From Saccharibacillus alkalitolerans (lineage in GTDB: Bacteria; Bacillota; Bacilli; Paenibacillales; Paenibacillaceae): a stretch of DNA of 64,000 nucleotides. The DNA is taken from NCBI RefSeq assembly GCF_011090185.1, contig NZ_JAAFGS010000001.1, forward strand, positions 434,001 through 498,000, written 5' to 3'. Positions 57,061 through 64,000 of this stretch are shown in pieces. A model generated the notes under the pieces. That model saw nothing but the letters and a program-made list of their open reading frames with translations, ran no database searches and was not told the origin of the DNA. The first letter of the stretch is position 1. The number at the start of each line of letters is the position of its first letter. A program made the position numbers and the translations under genes.

Positions 57061-59802
57061 TTGGGGCGGTTGTTTGGTTTTCTAGGGAATCGAAAAAAAC
57101 AAGATGTAACGGGTGTTGCTCAAATTTCGATCAGCAAACAGTACACGGCTGAAGGTGTGTATTACCGCTTATTTCGAGATAGCAATGAATTAGCTTTTCC
57201 GCTTAATCTTCGAGTTTCCGAATATCTTCAATTAGCAGAAATCGAATGTGTAGAAGTGCTTGAAGATTTATGGTTTGACGGTTACCTGGAACAAACATCA
57301 GCAGGATACTTTTTTGATTACTGTAATTTTGATAAGGTGCTTGAAGAATCTTTGCGCAAAGTCGGTGTTCCAGCACCGACCGCATTTAAGCTGAAACTGG
57401 CTCATAGCAGTGCAGTAGGCACTCCGCATTTCAAACTTTTTCTTGAAAAAAGTCACGGTTCTTGGAAGCATCTTGAACGTACAGCTAAAATGGAGGGCCC
57501 CTGGTTAACTCTACCGGATCAACAGATTTTGTTAATGGAGAAGAACCAATATCAATTTCAAAAGTTCATTGAATCGGCTCCCGATCCTATGGACCGTGAA
57601 AGCATTTTTGCTTATGTAGCAGAAGCTCGCAGTTTGGCTCTCCAACACGGCTATGAAATAGACGATTACTTGCAGCGGCAGGAATACCTTTTCGTAGACC
57701 AGGTAGAGGTTGATCTGAACTACGACGGAGAATCGATTACGTTCATCCCCTCTTATGCTTCGAACGACAATATCTCCGAAAACTTGTTAGCGGAAATGAG
57801 CCGGACGGCTCAGCGATATGCGGTCGACAGCGGCAATCGGAAAGTGTTCGTCAAGCCGTCGATTGCCGATAATGCAGACCGGATCAAGCGTGTCCCAAGC
57901 CTGGCCGGAGCTGACATTCCCAAGTTCGCAGAAAATCCGGAAGCGTACCTGCCCGATGTGGAAGGCCTGGATCTGTCAAAGTTCGGTGAACGGGTTAAGT
58001 CTCTGGGCATACGCGTATATCGTGCTCAGCCTTTCGTGCATGCTTCCGAACAGGAAAGAGGCTGGTTCGAACTCGATTTCGGATTTAACGCTCAGGATGA
58101 GAACGGAGAAATACACGAGACCTGGGAAGCTTCGGAGCTTATGGGTCTGATTAACGAAGCCAAGGAATCGGGCGAATCTTTTATCGAGTGGAACGGAAAC
58201 TGGTTGAGGCTGCCGCAGGATGCAGAGGAAATCGTCGAGAAATCGAAGGAGGCCAAGCTTCAGTTCAACGCGGAAGGACTTGTGGACGTAACCAAGCTCC
58301 CCTATGTACTGGAAATTTACGAGAATATCGCGCAGCTTGAATTCAATCAGCCGATTCTGCAGGCGCAGCAGCAGATGCAGGACTCCGGCGTGCTGCAGCA
58401 GATTCCTCCGGCAAGCTTTACCGCTTTGCTGAAGCCGTTCCAAGCGGAAGGCTTTGTATGGATGAAAAGTTTGCACTATCGCCATTTAGGCGGACTGCTT
58501 GCGGACGATATGGGACTCGGCAAGACGATTCAAGTGATCTCTTTCCTGACTCATCTTCATGAAGCCGGGAAGTTAACGCCTACGCTGGTAATCGTGCCTA
58601 AGACGCTGATGGACAATTGGGAGAAAGAATTGAGCAAGTTCGCGCCTGGCCTGCTGCGATCGTTCTATCTTCATCGGGGAACCCAGCGGTTGAAAGATGC
58701 CGAAGAGTTGAAACGGATCGGGATTACCGTTACGACGTATCAGACGTTGGTCAGAGATCAGCTTATCTTCGGGCAGGTCGATTGGCAGGCCGTGATCTGC
58801 GATGAAGCGCAGGCGATCAAGAACCCGTCCACGGCCTCTTCAAAAGTACTTAAAGCGATGAAATCGCGTTTCCGATTAGCGATGACGGGAACTCCGGTAG
58901 AAAACGGGTTGAGCGAGCTCTGGTCGATTATGGACTATGTGCAGCCTGGATTATTGGGAAGCTTGAGCGAATTCAAGAATCAATTCATCAATCGAATAGA
59001 GGCTCAAGAACCTGAAGCGGAGCAGCAGCTGCTGGCCAGAATTTCTACCGTTTATAAGCGCAGAACGAAATCCGAGGAATTGGGCGATCAGCTGCCGTCG
59101 AAGACGTCCGTAATGACGAAAGTGCCGCTTGGGGAAGAGCAGGAGCAGCTGTATAAAGAAGTCATTACGCTCGTTCAGCAGAAGATGATGGACGGTCTGC
59201 AGGCTATTCAGCGTTTAAAGCAGTTAAGTTCTCACCCGGGACTTGTATCCGAACAGTATTTGTCGCTTCCGTACAACCGTGTACCGAAACTCAAAGAAAC
59301 GATCGATATCGTTCGCAGAGCGCGGGAGACGGGCGAGAAAGTGCTTATTTTTACGGAATACAGGCAGATGCAAGAAATTCTGCGCAGCACGATTCGCGAA
59401 TGCTTCGAGATCATGCCGGGAGTCATTAACGGGATGACCGATCGAAGGCAGCAGCAGGTGGATTTGTTTAACGCCAAGCCAGGGTTTGACGTATTGATCC
59501 TTTCTCCGAAAGCAGCGGGAACAGGCTTGACGATTACATCAGCCAATCATGTCATCCATTATACGCGTTGGTGGAATCCTGCTGTCGAGAATCAGGCGAC
59601 CGACCGTGCTTACCGGATTGGTCAAGACAAACCGGTATATGTCTATTATCCGGTGGTATCCGATGATCGGGGAATTACGAAAAACGGTACCGTGGAAGAG
59701 ATCGTGCACCGGCTGCTGACCGAGAAACAGGATATGGCTTCTTCCGTGATCGTATCGAGTAGAAAGTTGGATATCGAAAGCGAAGTGCTGAATACGTTTT
59801 AA
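57061..59802 (+). CDS. zorD: ZorD, SNF2-type helicase of Zorya
   Basis: 913 residues, TTG start after AAAGGAG. The N-terminal half holds a helicase-associated domain; the SNF2 motor has Walker A DDMGLGKT (482-489), DEAQ (581-584), TGTPVENGLSELWSIMDY and the C-terminal lobe with LSPKAAGTGLTIT and DRAYRIGQDKPV. In Zorya ZorD degrades invading DNA with a nuclease domain; no separate nuclease motif was identified here by eye. It ends the long operon with a terminator. Confidence 0.9.
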   Translation: MGRLFGFLGNRKKQDVTGVAQISISKQYTAEGVYYRLFRDSNELAFPLNLRVSEYLQLAEIECVEVLEDLWFDGYLEQTSAGYFFDYCNFDKVLEESLRKVGVPAPTAFKLKLAHSSAVGTPHFKLFLEKSHGSWKHLERTAKMEGPWLTLPDQQILLMEKNQYQFQKFIESAPDPMDRESIFAYVAEARSLALQHGYEIDDYLQRQEYLFVDQVEVDLNYDGESITFIPSYASNDNISENLLAEMSRTAQRYAVDSGNRKVFVKPSIADNADRIKRVPSLAGADIPKFAENPEAYLPDVEGLDLSKFGERVKSLGIRVYRAQPFVHASEQERGWFELDFGFNAQDENGEIHETWEASELMGLINEAKESGESFIEWNGNWLRLPQDAEEIVEKSKEAKLQFNAEGLVDVTKLPYVLEIYENIAQLEFNQPILQAQQQMQDSGVLQQIPPASFTALLKPFQAEGFVWMKSLHYRHLGGLLADDMGLGKTIQVISFLTHLHEAGKLTPTLVIVPKTLMDNWEKELSKFAPGLLRSFYLHRGTQRLKDAEELKRIGITVTTYQTLVRDQLIFGQVDWQAVICDEAQAIKNPSTASSKVLKAMKSRFRLAMTGTPVENGLSELWSIMDYVQPGLLGSLSEFKNQFINRIEAQEPEAEQQLLARISTVYKRRTKSEELGDQLPSKTSVMTKVPLGEEQEQLYKEVITLVQQKMMDGLQAIQRLKQLSSHPGLVSEQYLSLPYNRVPKLKETIDIVRRARETGEKVLIFTEYRQMQEILRSTIRECFEIMPGVINGMTDRRQQQVDLFNAKPGFDVLILSPKAAGTGLTITSANHVIHYTRWWNPAVENQATDRAYRIGQDKPVYVYYPVVSDDRGITKNGTVEEIVHRLLTEKQDMASSVIVSSRKLDIESEVLNTF

Positions 59803-59820
59803 CGATTAATGCTTGAAAAG

Positions 59821-59858
59821 AAAGCCGTACTTATTGCTTAAGAGCAGGGTACGGCTTT
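59821..59858 (+). terminator. terminator of the Hsd-Zorya operon
   Basis: AAAGCCGTAC and GTACGGCTTT form a perfect ten-pair stem with an 18-base loop, followed by TG and little else, so only the stem itself supplies T residues. It lies 18 bases after zorD. Confidence 0.75.
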
Positions 59859-59908
59859 TGAACATTAGCAGAGCGCGCGCGGGCTGCTGCAGCTGTAAAT
59901 GTTTTCGA

Positions 59909-59936
59909 ATGACAATTTCCCCCTCGGTGCTATAAT
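59909..59936 (+). promoter_or_regulatory. promoter of the stalk-domain gene
   Basis: ATGACA (59909-59914) and consensus TATAAT (59931-59936), 16 bases apart, about 35 bases before the start codon. Confidence 0.6.
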
Positions 59937-59971
59937 GGAAAAGCTGTACTTACATAAGAGGGGGAAATACG

Positions 59972-60532
59972 ATGAAAAAAAGAACGGGAAAAGCTTCGGT
60001 CATTCTGCTGCTGGCCTTGATGATGCTCGCGGCCGCGTCCGTTCCGGGGCACGCCATCGCGGAACCGGCAGCCAAAAGCGGGAAAGCCGTGATCCAGGCG
60101 GGGAAAAAGAAAACGTCCGTCGACGTTAAGGTCGCGCACGGGATCGCGTACGTCCCGATCAAATCGCTTGCGTCGGTTCTGGGGACGAGCGTCGTGTATT
60201 ACCAAGAAGACGGAATGGAGCTGTATCACGTGTATGAAATCCGTACGGGCAAAGCCATTGCGACCTACACCGGCTATGACGGGATCGGTTATTTCGTCGA
60301 AGGACGCAAAAAGGGCGAGGAGAGAGGGTCAGAAGATCAGGTGCTGTTCAGCCCGCCTTGGATCTGCCAGGGAGAGACGGATTACTGCTGGTTGAACGAA
60401 GCGAAAGATACCGGGCCTTTCCGTTCCGGATCGACCCTGTACGTTCCGCTTCGCCTGAGCGCCAAAGCGCTGGGGATGAAGCTCGCGGTCGGCAAGGATT
60501 CGTCGGGCAGGGCGCTGTACACGCTGAAATAA
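59972..60532 (+). CDS. secreted stalk-domain (copper amine oxidase N-terminal-like) protein
   Basis: 186 residues. Sec signal peptide (core VILLLALMMLAAASVPG, cleavage around 30). The mature part has the paired stalk-domain pattern: VAYVPIKSLASVLGTSVVYY-like near 70 and STLYVPLRLSAKALGMKLAV near the end. Such domains occur on many Paenibacillus surface proteins; function unknown. GAGGGGG precedes the ATG. Confidence 0.75.
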   Translation: MKKRTGKASVILLLALMMLAAASVPGHAIAEPAAKSGKAVIQAGKKKTSVDVKVAHGIAYVPIKSLASVLGTSVVYYQEDGMELYHVYEIRTGKAIATYTGYDGIGYFVEGRKKGEERGSEDQVLFSPPWICQGETDYCWLNEAKDTGPFRSGSTLYVPLRLSAKALGMKLAVGKDSSGRALYTLK

Positions 60533-60541
60533 CATTCGTTG

Positions 60542-60581
60542 AAAAAAGTCCGGCGGGGTAAGCACCCGGCCGGACTTTTTT
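60542..60581 (+). terminator. terminator of the stalk-domain gene
   Basis: AAAAAAGTCCGGC pairs with GCCGGACTTTTTT, continued by GGGT/ACCC around an AAGC loop, with a T-run. Confidence 0.9.
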
Positions 60582-60687
60582 CGTTTTTCTTTATCCGCAG
60601 CTGCGGCGCTTGCCGGTCGGAGCGGGTAATAAGCAGGAGAGACGGCGTTCGTCGCCGAATATGCAGCGGAAAGCGGGGGGAACAGCC

Positions 60688-61095
60688 GTGAACGAATGGA
60701 TCGGACCTCTTTTTTTGGGAATCGGAATCGTTGTCGCGTTCGCCGGTCTGCTGGTGCTGCTGCGCCATTCGAGCTTCATGCGGAGGGCGGAAGTGACGGA
60801 GGGAGAGATCGTCGATTATGTGGAACAGTACGGCGGAGGCTCCGACGGCACGATCGTCCGTTATCCGGTCGTGCGTTTTCGGACGCCGGAAGGCATATTG
60901 GAGCGGCGGTCCAAAGTCGGCGCTTCGTGGAGAGTCGGGAAGGTCGGCAGCCGGGTCGAGATCTATTACCTGCGGGACGAACCCGACCGCTTCAAGTTGA
61001 AAACGGCCGCGAACGTGCTGCTGGGGGTCGTCCCGATCCTCATCGGCGTAGGCTTCATGGCCATCGGCGCGGTACTGAGCCTGGCTTTGTCCTAA
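60688..61095 (+). CDS. DUF3592 membrane protein
   Basis: 135 residues from the GTG at 60688 after GGGGGG; the frame runs on upstream to 60610 without a site. A first membrane helix (PLFLGIGIVVAFAGLLVLL), an extracellular-type beta domain with VRYPVVRFRTPEG and a second helix at the end (VVPILIGVGFMAIGAVLSL), typical of DUF3592. It lies 21 bases before the KwaB-like gene in the same direction, so it may share its transcript. Confidence 0.75.
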   Translation: MNEWIGPLFLGIGIVVAFAGLLVLLRHSSFMRRAEVTEGEIVDYVEQYGGGSDGTIVRYPVVRFRTPEGILERRSKVGASWRVGKVGSRVEIYYLRDEPDRFKLKTAANVLLGVVPILIGVGFMAIGAVLSLALS

Positions 61096-61116
61096 AACAC
61101 GCAAAGGAGCCTTCCC

Positions 61117-62187
61117 ATGACCCTTTCGATCAACGATCCGAAGCATCCGCTTACCCTGCTCGCCGGGCTTTCGGCTTCGGACGAAATGCGGGAAATCGAG
61201 CTGGCTTTTTACCTGATGCGCAAGCAGAAAGAGTCGGACCGCTATTACCGCGCCAGACCTTTCTCGCTGTCCGAAGAGCTGACCGACTGGCTGAAACGGC
61301 AGCTTGTCCGGGAAATCCGGGCGCTGCAGGTCGAGGAAGAAGACGGAAGCCGCCGCTTCGTCGTCGGCGAATACAATCTGGAGGCGCAAAAGCGCGACCG
61401 GCTGGCGAAGCTAACGCTGAACGAGAAGTCCGGACTGCCTTATGAGCGCAAGCAGGCCCTGCTCGGCGCGCTGGCCAATCCGGACGCCCTGCTGGACGCG
61501 CGAAAAACGGATTTCCAGGTCGTGCAGGCCGATTACGGGGGGAGGCGTCTGCACTTCTTTTTTTACCGCAAACCGAAGCAGGCCGCATCCCGGAAAAAGT
61601 GGGCGATCGGACGCTCGGGCGAGCTGAGCTTCGCTTCCGACGAACTGATCGAATTGGGCGGCCGGATCGAATTTCTCATGCTGGGCAGCGAGTTGTATAT
61701 CGCCAATCTGATTTCTTTCGAAAATGCGTTCGATTACCGCGAGCATATCCTTGAAGCCAGGGACCGGAATTTGAAGACGATTATGGAGATGCCTTTTTTC
61801 GCGATCGACGCCGAAGACAAAGATCGTTTCGTGCGCGATTGTTCCGCTTTTTTCCATACCCGCACGCTGGCTCAGATGGGAGAGAAGCAGTTGGAAGCGC
61901 TGGAGGAGAATTTCAAGGAGCGCTGCAGCGAGCTGAGGATGATCCGGAATCGGATGCCGGCGAGCGCGGAGCGGGCGGAGGAATACCGACGGACGTACGC
62001 GCCGCTGTGGGAGCTGTACGATTTTCTCGATCTGGAGCGCGAAACAGTGAAGTATCCGAAAGGCAGTCGTCCGACGGCGCTGCTGCATTTTTTCGCGGAC
62101 AGGATCGTGCAGTCGTTCCTGACCAAAGAGTTCGGATTGACCGAAAGTATCGAGAGCGCCGGGCGGCGCGGAGAAGACGACGCCTAG
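61117..62187 (+). CDS. diverged KwaB-like (DUF4868-like) protein
   Basis: 356 residues, ATG with AAAGGAG upstream. By eye it follows KwaB of 39211-40155 in its second half: SELYIANLISFENAFDYREH against RKLFVYDVNKFERMLTLNEN, the AED/SED turn, and ALLHFFADRIVQSFLTKEFG against TFVAIIYNSIVERLITGKVE. The GC content is that of the chromosome. The membrane-protein gene after 15 bases supports a Kiwa-like pair in reversed order. The N-terminal half is not closely alike, so it may also be a DUF4868 protein of other function. Confidence 0.6.
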   Translation: MTLSINDPKHPLTLLAGLSASDEMREIELAFYLMRKQKESDRYYRARPFSLSEELTDWLKRQLVREIRALQVEEEDGSRRFVVGEYNLEAQKRDRLAKLTLNEKSGLPYERKQALLGALANPDALLDARKTDFQVVQADYGGRRLHFFFYRKPKQAASRKKWAIGRSGELSFASDELIELGGRIEFLMLGSELYIANLISFENAFDYREHILEARDRNLKTIMEMPFFAIDAEDKDRFVRDCSAFFHTRTLAQMGEKQLEALEENFKERCSELRMIRNRMPASAERAEEYRRTYAPLWELYDFLDLERETVKYPKGSRPTALLHFFADRIVQSFLTKEFGLTESIESAGRRGEDDA

Positions 62188-62202
62188 AGAGGAGACCGGC
62201 CC

Positions 62203-62859
62203 ATGTGGAGCAAAAAGGAACCGATCATTCTCTGGACGACCGCCTACGCGCCGCTGCTGATGCTGATGATCGGCGGATTTCTGTACAGGAACGATCTCGT
62301 GCCTGCGCGGCTGAGAGAACAGCGTTTGTCGGAGCTGCTGGGCGGCCGGCTTTGGATCGCGGAAGCGCTTTGGCTGCTGGCGGTGCTGGGAGGTTCGCTG
62401 CTGCTGTACCGGGTTGTCGTACGGTGGCTGCTGCGCGACGTTCGGCAAAAAGTCGATTCGCGGAGCGGCGGCAGTCTGTACTCGGTGCGCCGTTTCGAGA
62501 AACTGCCGGCGGGCGACTATACTTTTTTTCTCATGACGCTGCTCCTGCCGAGGCTTGCGCTCGATTATTCGTCGATGACCAACTTCGCCGTGTCGCTGCT
62601 GATGATCGTGTTCATTATCGCCGTGTTTGTTAAGACGGAAACGATCGCGACCTGCCCGCTGTTTTTCGTGTCGGGCTTCCAGGTATACAAAGGAACGATC
62701 TCGGAATATACGCGGGAAGAAGAGCAGTCGGAGAAGGAGCTTCGCCGGGAAGTCGTACTGCTGGTACGCGACAAAGATCCGGATCTCGGAGAAAAGTATC
62801 GGGCAGAACAGCTGATAGGAAAAGTGTATATGATAAGCCGCGGCGATACGGAGAACTGA
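62203..62859 (+). CDS. KwaA-like four-helix membrane protein
   Basis: 218 residues. Four membrane segments (about 8-28, 45-67, 104-118, 124-142) and a charged cytoplasmic tail. The third and fourth helices and following stretch compare with KwaA: YTFFLMTLLLPRLAL against VIAFLLGTILPAVLV, then AVFVKTETIATCPLFFVSGF against LFVLIKKSSDIFPNIMLLLLG. It is translated right after the KwaB-like gene and ends with a terminator. Confidence 0.6.
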   Translation: MWSKKEPIILWTTAYAPLLMLMIGGFLYRNDLVPARLREQRLSELLGGRLWIAEALWLLAVLGGSLLLYRVVVRWLLRDVRQKVDSRSGGSLYSVRRFEKLPAGDYTFFLMTLLLPRLALDYSSMTNFAVSLLMIVFIIAVFVKTETIATCPLFFVSGFQVYKGTISEYTREEEQSEKELRREVVLLVRDKDPDLGEKYRAEQLIGKVYMISRGDTEN

Positions 62860-62879
62860 CAAGCTGCAAAGCACCGAAC

Positions 62880-62909
62880 AGGCCGAGAGACGCTTCTCCG
62901 GGCCTTTTT
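62880..62909 (+). terminator. terminator of the second Kiwa-like operon
   Basis: AGGCC/GGCCT with an inner GAGA/TCTC stem, followed by TTTTTTT. Confidence 0.75.
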
Positions 62910-62943
62910 TTGCGCCGTTTTTGAAAAGAATCTTGAAACCCGT

Positions 62944-63891
62944 TCACTCGGCCGCTTCCGCAATCTGCGAAGCGGTCGTTTCGTCCGTGACGAGCATATG
63001 CAGATAACCTCCGCGAAGAGCAGCCAGGATGCCTTCCACTTTGTGCTGGCCGAACGCGAATCCCACCACGCTGCCGATCCGTCGAAGCTGCTCGAGATCG
63101 ACGCCGACGATCCGTTTGTTGATCGGATGGTCGATGCCGAGTCCGCTGCGGTCGATGAAGCGCGAGTTGATGTCCGCGACCGTGCCCAGACGTCTCAGTT
63201 CGTCCAGCGTGCTTTCGCTCAAATAACCGAAACGTTCCATGGTCGACATGGAAAACGGATTGCCGATGCCGACGAGCGCAAGATCCACCTGTTCGGCTTC
63301 GCGAAGCACTCCGGAGATTCCGGGCATCGCCGTAATTTCGTTGTACAGGAAATCGGTCTCCACGACGGAAGGCGCATACAACAAATCGCAGACTGCCCCG
63401 ATTTTTTTGGAGAGCTCATAGGCGATTTGATTGGCGTGCACTTCCGTTCGTTCGCTGCCGCTGCCGCCGATCAGCGGAATGATCCGAACCTGCTCTTTTT
63501 TGTCCAGAGGAAATTCGCGCACCATATGATACAGCGTGTTGCCCCACGATACCCCGATATTCATTCCGCTTTTGATCAGCTTCTGCACGAACTGCGCGGC
63601 TGCCCGGCCCACGGCTTCGGTCACCGATTCTTTGTTCAGATCGCGGGTCGGAACGACAAGCACCTGTCTCAGCCCGTAGCGGCTTTCCAATTCTTTTTCC
63701 AATTCGGACGTTTGAAAAGGATCGTCGTGCACGATGATCTCCACCACCCCGATCTCGCGCGCCTTCTGGATGATTTTAGAAATATTCGGACGGGAGATGC
63801 CGAACTTTTCCGCGAGCTTTTCCTGCGTCCAGGCTTCGTAATAATACAATTTGCAGATCTTGGTCATCAACTTCAGGCTTTCGTCTTTCAT
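62944..63891 (-). CDS. SorC/CggR-family sugar-responsive transcriptional regulator
   Basis: 315 residues from the ATG at 63891 (AAAGGTGG upstream); 13 more codons are open upstream. N-terminal helix-turn-helix (WTQEKLAEKFGISRPNISKII), then the sugar-binding domain with NIGVSWGNTLYHMV, VRIIPLIGGSGSE, LALVGIGNP and VGFAFGQHKVEGILAALRGG. Such regulators bind phosphorylated sugars. The target operon is not in the window; the gene is convergent to the preceding operon. Confidence 0.9.
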   Translation of the reverse strand: MKDESLKLMTKICKLYYYEAWTQEKLAEKFGISRPNISKIIQKAREIGVVEIIVHDDPFQTSELEKELESRYGLRQVLVVPTRDLNKESVTEAVGRAAAQFVQKLIKSGMNIGVSWGNTLYHMVREFPLDKKEQVRIIPLIGGSGSERTEVHANQIAYELSKKIGAVCDLLYAPSVVETDFLYNEITAMPGISGVLREAEQVDLALVGIGNPFSMSTMERFGYLSESTLDELRRLGTVADINSRFIDRSGLGIDHPINKRIVGVDLEQLRRIGSVVGFAFGQHKVEGILAALRGGYLHMLVTDETTASQIAEAAE

Positions 63892-64000
63892 GAATCGGCC
63901 ACCTTTGTCTGTTGGAATCGGATCGAGCATCCTGCCGAACCGGTTTCATGCCGAGGCTTCTTCCCCAGTATACACGATCGGCCGACTCTGACGACGGAAG

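Overview
The window looks like chromosome from a Gram-positive bacterium of the Paenibacillaceae (Paenibacillus or Saccharibacillus type). Supporting signs are strong AGGAGG ribosome-binding sites with frequent TTG/GTG starts, a YesM/YesN-type two-component pair beside a CUT1 sugar ABC transporter, a DUF4261 protein, a SorC-family regulator and no Gram-negative envelope genes. The genus is a guess. No rRNA, tRNA, transposase or integrase was seen. Most of the 64 kb is a set of adjoining anti-phage systems embedded in ordinary metabolic genes.

Layout. 1-3373: housekeeping and hypothetical genes (DUF4261 end, ATP-grasp enzyme, small glycine-zipper membrane protein, serine hydrolase). 3549-28573: a 25-kb CRISPR block. 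It holds array 1 (25 repeats), a complete type I-C cas operon (cas3-cas5c-cas8c-cas7c-cas4-cas1-small membrane protein-cas2), array 2 (47 repeats), a seven-gene type III-D-variant operon (cas6, a nuclease-like gene, HD-less cas10, Cas7-Cas5-Cas11 fusion, double Cas7, csx19, Cas7 with insertion) and array 3 (12 repeats). All arrays read leftward from a shared leader type at their right ends, while all cas genes read rightward. The block is bracketed by the serine hydrolase gene and a near-identical fragment of its 3' end (28783-28890).

28900-38200: a secreted helical protein, a leftward sugar ABC transporter (two permeases and a binding lipoprotein), a repeat-rich intergenic region, then a histidine kinase and AraC-type response regulator likely to control the transporter. 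38200-59860: a divergent defence island. Leftward runs a Kiwa operon (kwaA-kwaB) with three small trailing genes. Rightward runs a nine-gene, tightly spaced series: a degenerate methylase/specificity fusion, hsdM, hsdS, hsdR, a 1436-residue multidomain protein with DUF4145-like, RNA polymerase alpha-CTD-like and sigma region 4-like segments, then zorA-zorB-zorC-zorD (type I Zorya). Overlapping divergent promoters and an inverted repeat lie between the two series.

59900-64000: a stalk-domain secreted protein, a DUF3592 protein, a second and strongly diverged KwaB-like/KwaA-like pair in reversed gene order, and a SorC-family regulator.

How it works together (partly inferred): type I-C supplies adaptation and DNA interference. 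The type III module has no cas1/cas2 or repeat type of its own and probably uses the same arrays for RNA-guided defence. Kiwa and Zorya would act as membrane-based anti-phage systems and the Hsd enzymes as restriction. The least described parts are the 1436-residue protein next to Zorya, the nuclease-like gene inside the type III operon, the enlarged Kiwa operon and the second Kiwa-like pair. All family assignments come from reading motifs by eye, without database searches.
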